Made by a program: the position numbers and the translations under genes. From positions 1 through 12,593 of the forward strand of contig JABUUX010000415.1 of NCBI GenBank assembly GCA_021442965.1: a DNA stretch of 12,593 nt, read 5' to 3'. Source of the stretch: Treponema sp. (GTDB lineage Bacteria; Spirochaetota; Spirochaetia; Treponematales; Treponemataceae). Position 1 is the first letter of the stretch, and each line of letters begins with the position of its first letter. Shown one piece after another: positions 7,982-12,593 of this stretch. Under the pieces are notes generated by a model. The model did no database searches. It was not told the origin of the DNA and worked only from the letters and a program-made list of their open reading frames with translations.

Positions 7982-8446
7982 ATGAAAAAAAGAAAAAAAA
8001 TTAGAGAGTCTGATGGGTACACTTTTGTTGAAACAATTGTTGTGCTCAGTGTAATTGCTATTCTGGCTGCCGGAACTACGGTTTCTGCTGGAAGATTGAT
8101 ATCTCGTGCTAGAAGGGTTTCTGCAAGGAATCAGATTGATCAGTTATATGCGGGACTTCAGGAATATTTTTTAGACTGTGGAAGATTTCCAACTACAGAA
8201 CAGGGAATTATTGCATTATGGCAAAAACCTGATATGTATCCAGTACCATCAAATTGGAACGGACCATATGTAGAAAAACTTCCAGGAAAAGATCCTTGGG
8301 GAAAGGAATATTGTTATCTAAGCCGTGAAAGTTCCTTACTTCCTTCGGGAGTTCCAGAAAATATTCCCTTTGTTTTGTACTCGTTTGGAGCAGATGGAGA
8401 AGAAGGGGGAGAAGGAGAAAATGAAGATGTTGTTTCCTGGAAGTAA
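7982..8446 (+). CDS. gspG: Type II secretion major pseudopilin GspG
   Basis: GspG is the main subunit of the periplasmic pseudopilus. A basic leader (MKKRKKIRESDG) is followed by the prepilin peptidase site G12|Y13 and the N-helix YTFVETIVVLSVIAILAAG, with the conserved Glu at mature position +5 (E17). Other family marks are 'GRFPTTEQGIIAL' (68-79), PGKDPWGKEY (101-110) and the C-terminal acidic calcium-site segment from FGADGEEGGEG to DVVSW (135-153). At 154 residues the length is normal. Y replaces the usual F at +1 and V-E replaces I/L-E. C66 and C111 sit at positions where I would not expect cysteines and could form a disulfide. AGGAG (7971-7975) lies six bases before the ATG, and the 24-base gap after gspF is one of the few in the operon. 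A separate strong ribosome-binding site fits the need for high output of this subunit. It needs a prepilin peptidase, which is not encoded in this window. Confidence 0.96.
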   Translation: MKKRKKIRESDGYTFVETIVVLSVIAILAAGTTVSAGRLISRARRVSARNQIDQLYAGLQEYFLDCGRFPTTEQGIIALWQKPDMYPVPSNWNGPYVEKLPGKDPWGKEYCYLSRESSLLPSGVPENIPFVLYSFGADGEEGGEGENEDVVSWK

Positions 8447-8612
8447 GATTTCGTTTTCAATGTTTTTCATTTTATTGATGTCCTTGGGGATAATGGCTGG
8501 CTCATATTTATGTGCTGCAAGTGCAAAGAAATCATTTTTACAAAAAAAATATGAGTTATTACAAAATGAAAATGAAAGAAAGAATGAGGTTCAGATTAAT
8601 GAGGTTGAGTGA
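8421..8612 (+). CDS. Small single-helix membrane protein, possible minimal pseudopilin
   Basis: The 63-residue product starts MKMLFPGSKISFS, then has one hydrophobic helix (about 14-34, MFFILLMSLGIMAGSYLCAA) and a highly charged helical tail (KKSFLQKKYELLQNENERKN...). It sits between the major pseudopilin and a second pseudopilin-like gene, where gspH or gspI is usually found. G7 before the helix could be a prepilin-peptidase site, but the +5 position is F rather than Glu and there is no globular domain, so it would be only the helical spine of a pseudopilin. A small bitopic T2SS component unrelated to pilins is the alternative. AAGGGGGAG at 8403-8411 lies nine bases before the ATG; an ATG two codons later is also possible. 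It overlaps gspG by 26 bases and the next gene by 14. I do not recognise its family. Confidence 0.6.
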   Translation: MKMLFPGSKISFSMFFILLMSLGIMAGSYLCAASAKKSFLQKKYELLQNENERKNEVQINEVE

Positions 8613-8964
8613 GCTTTGTGTAATAATGATGTCCTTATGCTCTCTTTATACTGGAATTTATTCAGTCGTTGGTAAAGCCGTAAAAATAAATGAATTGAAT
8701 CATATTGAGCAAAAAAAATTAAATTCGCTGGAATACATTTCAGAAAGTTTTAGAAAAACGTGTGAAGGGAAAGGCTATTCTTCTTTGAATGATTGGCAAA
8801 AATCATGTAAGTCATTATGGAATCTGGACTACATAGCTTGGTGTGATGTTTCAGATTTTATGGAAGTAAAAAATAATTCAGATACAGTTTTATTTTACGC
8901 CCAATGGTCAGGTGAAAATGGAAATGGAGAAGTGTACCACAGGGGGAGAAAGAATGATAACTAG
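8599..8964 (+). CDS. Pseudopilin-like protein (GspI/GspJ position)
   Basis: The 121-residue product begins MRLSELCVIMMSLCSLYTGIYS; this hydrophobic helix (about 5-24) runs into an amphipathic helix (NHIEQKKLNSLEYISESF), then a small globular part with 'DWQKSCKSLWNLDYIAWCDV' and a beta-rich end. This is the layout of minor pseudopilins. Aligned with GspG, E5 falls at the mature +5 Glu position, but no Gly precedes it. With the start chosen here (GAGG at 8586-8589, nine bases upstream) the protein has no leader at all. Starts at 8584 (leader MRFRL) or 8551 are possible but have weaker ribosome-binding sites and still lack Gly at -1. Five cysteines are present (C7, C14, C55, C70, C82). It overlaps both neighbours. 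Function as GspI, GspJ or a tip component is inference from position and topology. Confidence 0.65.
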   Translation: MRLSELCVIMMSLCSLYTGIYSVVGKAVKINELNHIEQKKLNSLEYISESFRKTCEGKGYSSLNDWQKSCKSLWNLDYIAWCDVSDFMEVKNNSDTVLFYAQWSGENGNGEVYHRGRKNDN

Positions 8965-10099
8965 GCTGCATAAAAATGAATATGACTCTTATGTAATGAA
9001 AATTCCTTTGAAATTCTTATTTGGACGAAAAAGGAATAAATATATTTATGGTGAACTGGAAAAACGACATCCGTGTTTTTCAGACGCCTTTGTTTTTGAT
9101 TCAAAATTTTCTATAGGAAAAAATGGCATTTTATCAAATGTTGTTGTAATGGAAAGAGCAAGAGTTAGTTATTTGAAATATTCAAATGGAAAAAGAATTT
9201 TATGTACAGAAAAGGGAAGAATTCTTTTTGAAAATGCAAAAATAAATACCTTAGTACTTTCTGTTATTCTTCTGTTATTTTTAATTTGTTCAGTATTTGT
9301 ATTGCCTCATAAAAGAAAAGTGGTTGACGTTATAGATGAAGGAAATTTCATTACAGAAACAGTACAGCCTGAAAAAGAAGAAATATATAAAAACCAAATT
9401 AATGATTTCTTTGCTGACCTAAAAAAATGTGAAGGAATTTTAGAATCATTTCAATGGAATACAGACGGATATACAGAAACAATTTCAGCTTCTCTTTCTA
9501 ATTGTTCGCCTTATCAGTTTGATTTTTCAAATGCTGTTAATACTTCATTATCTGAAATTTCCTATGAAAACGAAGTAAGCAGATTTTCTTTTTCAAATAC
9601 TTATAAGGGAAAAATTGTATGTAGTGTAAGTAAATCTGAAAAAGAGAAAGAGAGTTTTTCAACACAGTTAAAACAAATCCTTCAGGAAAATGGATTTATT
9701 CTTCTTAAAGAATCTGTAGAACCTCTTTCATTTTCATTTTTCGGAAACAGTATAAATATTAAGTGCCTTGAGCCTTTGTGTTCTGATAGCGGATATTTTA
9801 TAAAAGAATTTCGTTATGAAGCGGGAAAAGATAGCTTTGTTGTTTCTTTTACAGACAGTTTTGAAAATGAAAGCGTTAAAGAACTGATTTCATTGTTTTC
9901 AAAGTCCAGAAAAAAAATTTTGGATAAAAATTTAGATGTAAAAGTTCATGAAAATAAAACAAGTAAGATTGATGAAGAAAAAACTGAAACAAAGTTAATA
10001 GACGGTAAAAAAATCGGAGTGATAAAAAAGAATGGCGGAGAAAGCCATGTGTATTATAAAAATCAAAAAGGGAGAATTGTAAATGAAAAAATGGATTAA
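8954..10099 (+). CDS. Bitopic inner-membrane protein, possible GspL/GspM (PilN/PilO)-like T2SS platform component
   Basis: The 381-residue protein has about 98 cytoplasmic residues that look beta-rich (FSIGKNGILSNVVVMERARV), one membrane helix at about 99-118 (TLVLSVILLLFLICSVFVLP), and a large periplasmic part. A helix follows the membrane (EEIYKNQINDFFADLKKCEG). About residues 200-265 read as a strand-helix-strand pattern (VSRFSFSNTYKGKIVCSV, then EKESFSTQLKQILQENGFI) reminiscent of the ferredoxin-like periplasmic domains of GspL/GspM and PilN/PilO. The C-terminus is lysine-rich and charged. The cytoplasmic part is too short for the actin-like domain of classical GspL, so any equivalence is functional at best. 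A GspC-like connector is an alternative. The start is ATG 8954, fixed by AGGGGGAG at 8941-8948; an ATG at 8912 in the same frame lacks a good site. It overlaps its neighbours by 11 and 17 bases. Confidence 0.65.
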   Translation: MITRLHKNEYDSYVMKIPLKFLFGRKRNKYIYGELEKRHPCFSDAFVFDSKFSIGKNGILSNVVVMERARVSYLKYSNGKRILCTEKGRILFENAKINTLVLSVILLLFLICSVFVLPHKRKVVDVIDEGNFITETVQPEKEEIYKNQINDFFADLKKCEGILESFQWNTDGYTETISASLSNCSPYQFDFSNAVNTSLSEISYENEVSRFSFSNTYKGKIVCSVSKSEKEKESFSTQLKQILQENGFILLKESVEPLSFSFFGNSINIKCLEPLCSDSGYFIKEFRYEAGKDSFVVSFTDSFENESVKELISLFSKSRKKILDKNLDVKVHENKTSKIDEEKTETKLIDGKKIGVIKKNGGESHVYYKNQKGRIVNEKMD

Positions 10100-10568
10100 G
10101 TTTGTTTTAATAATTCCTTTTTTTATTTCTTGTGCTTCAACACAGTTAAGCGAAAAAGGAAATTTAGTAGGACTCGTGGTAGATGAAAATAATAAACCTG
10201 TAGATGAGTATGTTTTGCATTTGGAAACAGAAAAAGGAAAGAGGTTTTCAGCTATGACATCAGTTGACGGGATTTTTGTGATTGAAAATCTATCAAGAGG
10301 AAATCACAGGATTGAAGGTAATAAAGATTTATATGAAAAACTGAATCAGGAATTAATTTTTAATGATTACAGTAAAGTTTTTTGTTTTGAAGTTCTTACT
10401 GCAGACGGAATATTTAATAAAGCTAATAAAAAAATTAAAGAAGGAAATATAAGTGAAGCTGATGTTCTTATTTCAAAACTGCAATGCAATACATCAGAAA
10501 CGGTTGGGGAAGTTCTAAAGTTTTATAAAGAAAAATTAAATGAAATGGGGGAGTTAGAAAATGAATAG
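10083..10568 (+). CDS. Small lipoprotein with carboxypeptidase-regulatory-like beta domain
   Basis: The 161-residue product has a short lipoprotein signal ending in FISC, with C17 as the lipidated residue. Residues about 26-80 (GNLVGLVVDENNKPVDEYVL, then 'TSVDGIFVIENLSRGNHRI') match the pattern of CarboxypepD_reg/peptidase-associated beta-sandwiches: a G-x-V-x-D...xP start, then a DG-x-F-x-I-x-x-L-x-x-G turn. Residues about 110-158 form two or three charged helices (NKANKKIKEGNISEADVLIS), which could be a single TPR-like hairpin. AAGGGAG (10068-10074) supports the ATG. It overlaps the gene before by 17 bases and the one after by 8. Pilotins, which chaperone secretins to the outer membrane, are also small lipoproteins in such operons, but no pilotin family signature is visible, so that role is only a suggestion. 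Confidence 0.7.
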   Translation: MKKWIKFVLIIPFFISCASTQLSEKGNLVGLVVDENNKPVDEYVLHLETEKGKRFSAMTSVDGIFVIENLSRGNHRIEGNKDLYEKLNQELIFNDYSKVFCFEVLTADGIFNKANKKIKEGNISEADVLISKLQCNTSETVGEVLKFYKEKLNEMGELENE

Positions 10569-10989
10569 AAAATTATTAATAATTTCAGTTCTCGTTTTTA
10601 TATTTTCTTCATGTTCCTTTTCTTATGACGCGGCACCGTATTTGATAAAGGGAGAAATGGCTATCGATTATGACACTTATGGCGAAGAATCTACTTTTAA
10701 ATTTTCTTTTTTGAATAGAAGTAAAAAAAATGTGGAATCTTTTACTGTAGTTTTTTTTCTTTTTGATGAAGATGGTAATCCGCCATTAATGGGGAAGCCT
10801 AACATTGTAAACAAAGTAATTAGTTTTATTGAAGCAGGTGAAGAGTTTTCCTCGTCTTTTTCATTAGATTCTTTTTTTAATGTAATTCCTGAGACTCCAT
10901 TACTTGTTGATTATTTGTATGTAAGTGCAATTGAGTATGAAGACGGAACAGTTTGGAAAGATCCTTTTGGGTTAAAAAATAATTATTAA
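10561..10989 (+). CDS. Small lipoprotein with predicted beta-sandwich fold
   Basis: The 142-residue protein has a typical lipoprotein signal (MNRKLLIISVLVFIFSSC), with C18 as the anchor. The mature part is beta-rich: 'STFKFSFLNRSKKNVESFTVVFFLFDEDG', then 'NKVISFIEAGEEFSSSFSLD', then 'VDYLYVSAIEYEDGTVW' at the end. The order (polar-interrupted strand, paired strand, charged 'EAGEE' turn, final Y-x-DGT-x-W) is like FxLYD/DUF4352-type immunoglobulin-like modules of bacterial surface lipoproteins; this is a fold-level guess. The start codon overlaps the previous stop by 8 bases (ATGAATAG), and GGGGGAG at 10547-10553 is the ribosome-binding site. Likely periplasmic, attached to the inner or outer membrane. 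No specific function is recognised; co-transcription with the T2SS genes suggests an accessory role. Confidence 0.7.
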   Translation: MNRKLLIISVLVFIFSSCSFSYDAAPYLIKGEMAIDYDTYGEESTFKFSFLNRSKKNVESFTVVFFLFDEDGNPPLMGKPNIVNKVISFIEAGEEFSSSFSLDSFFNVIPETPLLVDYLYVSAIEYEDGTVWKDPFGLKNNY

Positions 10990-11007
10990 GTTGTTATGGG
11001 GGAAAAG

Positions 11008-12261
11008 ATGAAAAGAATTATTTATTTGATTTTATGCTTTATATCAGTTTCATGCATGAATAATCCTTCTGAAATTCCACTTCATAATAAAAAATCAGCA
11101 GCTAAAGATGACTGGCTTTTTATTGTTTATATGGCAGCTGATAATGATTTGGAAAATTATGCAATTCAGGATTTTAATGAAATGGAAGCAGGCTTTGAAC
11201 CAGATTCCGGTTATAAAATTTTACTATTGTTTGACAGATCGAAAGGTTATGATGCTACAAATGAAGACTGGACGGAATCAAGGCTTTATGAAATAAAAAA
11301 AGATAAGGGTGGCTTGAATGGTACTATTGTGTCAAAGCAGATACCCTGCAGCGAACTTGATTTATATTTGGATAAACCTACTGAACTTGATTTGGGGAAT
11401 CCTAATGTACTGGCTAATTTTCTGGATTTCAGCTTAAAAAATTATCCTGCTGAAAAAACAGCATTGATTTTTTGGGGACACGGTTCCGGCTGGAGGTATG
11501 GTACTGAAACGAAAACTAACAGAGCCGTTGCCATGGATGACACTTCAAATACTTTTCTTGATGTTCCATCAATGGGGCAGGCTTTAAGAAACAAATCTTT
11601 TGAATATATTATTTTTGATACTTGTTTTGGGACTGTTATAGAGAATCTTTACGAGATAAAAGATAATGCTCAGTATATTGCAGGGGTGCCGGGTCTGGCT
11701 CCACTTTCGGGTCTTGATTATCAGAAGTTTTTTAAAACATTCAATGAAACAGATAAAGATGATGAGGGATTTTTAAGAGCTCTTTTTGATTCTTCCTGCT
11801 CTGAATTATCTCTAATAAACTCTGCAAAATTACAAGAAGTTCAAAAGGCAGTAAATGATTTTTCTAAGTCTTTGAGTAACGGTATTCAAACAAGTGAGGA
11901 TAGAAACAGAATTCTGGAAAGATTATTTACGAATGTTTCCGGGTATCAGGCTTATACGTATCCCTGTGATTTGTATTTGGATTTATTAAGTCTTTCAAAT
12001 GAATTTAAAGCAGACCCATTATTTGCTACAGAATCAAACCGGTTGAATTCGGTGTTGAAAGAGGCCTTAGTATATGGCGAAGGAATTGGTATTCATTTTA
12101 TCCCGCTTGTAAGCCGTAACGTTGCGGCCTCCAGACATTCAGATTATTACTTTAACAATACAGGTGGAGCAAAAAGTCAGTTCGTTCAAAATACAGATTA
12201 TTGGGTACCCGGAAGTGAAGGAAAAAGTCTATTGGATAAATTATTTTATAAAACTTATTAA
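11008..12261 (+). CDS. Clostripain-like (family C11) cysteine peptidase lipoprotein
   Basis: Clan CD peptidases of the C11 family cut after basic residues. The 417-residue protein has a lipoprotein signal ending in SVSC with C16 as anchor. The C11 domain follows from about residue 35: strand 'DDWLFIVYMAADNDLENYAI' is the family's characteristic opening, then catalytic His in FWGHGSGWR (H158) and catalytic Cys in IIFDTCFG (C206). D204, two residues before the Cys, matches the Asp that lines the S1 pocket in PmC11, predicting Arg/Lys specificity. The end carries 'GIGIHFIPLV', another common C11 segment. Both catalytic residues are present, so it is probably active. ATG 11008 is chosen over ATG 10996 because GGGGGA (10998-11003) lies just before it and the shorter form gives a standard signal peptide. 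An 18-base gap follows the previous stop to 10996-11008 region, so it is likely co-transcribed. It may process cargo or surface proteins of the secretion system. Confidence 0.88.
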   Translation: MKRIIYLILCFISVSCMNNPSEIPLHNKKSAAKDDWLFIVYMAADNDLENYAIQDFNEMEAGFEPDSGYKILLLFDRSKGYDATNEDWTESRLYEIKKDKGGLNGTIVSKQIPCSELDLYLDKPTELDLGNPNVLANFLDFSLKNYPAEKTALIFWGHGSGWRYGTETKTNRAVAMDDTSNTFLDVPSMGQALRNKSFEYIIFDTCFGTVIENLYEIKDNAQYIAGVPGLAPLSGLDYQKFFKTFNETDKDDEGFLRALFDSSCSELSLINSAKLQEVQKAVNDFSKSLSNGIQTSEDRNRILERLFTNVSGYQAYTYPCDLYLDLLSLSNEFKADPLFATESNRLNSVLKEALVYGEGIGIHFIPLVSRNVAASRHSDYYFNNTGGAKSQFVQNTDYWVPGSEGKSLLDKLFYKTY

Positions 12262-12275
12262 AAAAGGTGGTTCAA

Positions 12276-12593
12276 ATGAAAAAAGTAAAAATAATAACAC
12301 TATTTTTTTTGATGATAACTTTATTATCTGTAAATGTTTTTGCAGTATCAAAAGCAGGCAGTGGTTCTGGAACTGGTGGTAGTGGAACAGAAAGTGCAAG
12401 TTCTGAAACTGGAAATCAAAACACAGGAAGTTCTTCTTCGAATAAAAGCGGAAATGATTCCAGCAGTTCTCAAGGCAGTGGAGAAAGCGGAGGTGGTAAA
12501 ACCGAAGATGATATCCCTCTTAATAAAGAAGAAACATTAGGCGGAATGGCAAAAGCAATAAGATCTTTTTTTTCAATAATTAAGAACTTTTTC
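12276..12593 (+). CDS. Exported Gly/Ser-rich protein (partial, runs off the window)
   Basis: From ATG 12276 the frame is open for all 106 remaining codons. AAGGTGG (12264-12270) lies five bases upstream, and the gap after the C11 gene is 14 bases. A Sec signal peptide (MKKVKIITLFFLMITLLSVNVFA, likely cut after A23) is followed by a low-complexity segment at about 27-75, dominated by Gly, Ser, Asn and Thr (GSGSGTGGSGTESASSE, then 'GSGESGGGK'). Next comes a short acidic stretch (EDDIPLNKEE) and then an amphipathic helix (MAKAIRSFFSIIKNFF) at the window edge. Lack of a lipobox predicts a soluble exported protein. It is a candidate T2SS substrate or pseudopilus-linked surface protein, purely by position. 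I do not recognise the family; the rest of the gene lies outside the window. Confidence 0.75.
   Translation, partial: MKKVKIITLFFLMITLLSVNVFAVSKAGSGSGTGGSGTESASSETGNQNTGSSSSNKSGNDSSSSQGSGESGGGKTEDDIPLNKEETLGGMAKAIRSFFSIIKNFF

Noticed and set aside
8325..8420. Upstream extension of the small helix gene to an ATG at 8325
   Set aside because: It would add 32 residues lying over conserved GspG C-terminal codons, with no ribosome-binding site. The ATG at 8421 has AAGGGGGAG and gives a sensible membrane protein.
8421..8964. A frameshifted single pseudopilin gene split into two frames
   Set aside because: Each frame has its own hydrophobic helix and its own start region, so joining them would give two N-terminal helices, unlike a broken pseudopilin. 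It is kept as an item to check because orthologues were not available.
11108..11296. Plus-strand open frame inside the C11 peptidase gene
   Set aside because: It is in a different frame over conserved C11 sequence, with no ribosome-binding site.
12310..12500. Gly/Ser codon run considered as a CRISPR or DNA tandem repeat
   Set aside because: There is no regular repeat-spacer spacing; the similarity is only low-complexity coding for Gly, Ser and Asn.
12122..12540. Two plus-strand open frames across the end of the C11 gene and the Gly/Ser-rich gene
   Set aside because: They are out-of-frame shadows. The frame from 12276 has a ribosome-binding site, a signal peptide and stays open to the window end.

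Overview
The window is AT-rich, entirely plus-strand coding, and reads like the chromosome of a spirochaete, most probably a host-associated Treponema. The evidence is indirect. The lipoprotein signal peptides have relaxed lipoboxes (FSGC, FISC, FSSC, SVSC) of the kind tolerated in spirochaetes. There is a degenerate SurA-like exported protein immediately before nusB, a pairing I recall from treponemes but could not check here. The envelope genes imply an outer membrane. No rRNA, tRNA, mobile element or CRISPR array was seen.

Region 1 (1-3519) is housekeeping. It holds a possible last 30 bases of an upstream gene, a short AT-rich gap with a degenerate heptamer repeat, a SurA-N-like exported chaperone, nusB starting with GTG directly after the previous stop, and a 630-residue TPR lipoprotein starting at TTG. 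A strong rho-independent terminator at 3557-3604 closes this unit.

Region 2 (3674-12593, cut by the window end) is one tightly packed transcription unit for a divergent type II secretion system (T2SS). Four core parts are clear: secretin GspD (outer-membrane channel), ATPase GspE, inner-membrane platform GspF and major pseudopilin GspG. Next come three genes that are hard to recognise: a 63-residue single-helix protein, a 121-residue pseudopilin-like protein, and a 381-residue bitopic protein whose topology and possible ferredoxin-like periplasmic part suggest a GspL/GspM or PilN/PilO equivalent. Then come two small lipoproteins, a clostripain-like (C11) cysteine peptidase lipoprotein, and the start of a Gly/Ser-rich exported protein. 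Seven of the ten junctions are overlaps of 8 to 26 bases and the other gaps are 14 to 24 bases, so co-transcription and translational coupling are very likely.

A working model is that GspE drives GspF and a GspG-based pseudopilus, pushing folded periplasmic proteins through GspD. The small membrane proteins would stand in for the minor pseudopilins and for GspC/L/M, and the lipoproteins could be pilotin-like or periplasmic accessories. The C11 protease and the Gly/Ser-rich protein are candidate cargo or cargo-processing factors. Only the D/E/F/G assignments and the C11 family call rest on clear motifs; the rest is inference. No GspC, GspK, GspN or prepilin peptidase is recognisable in the window.
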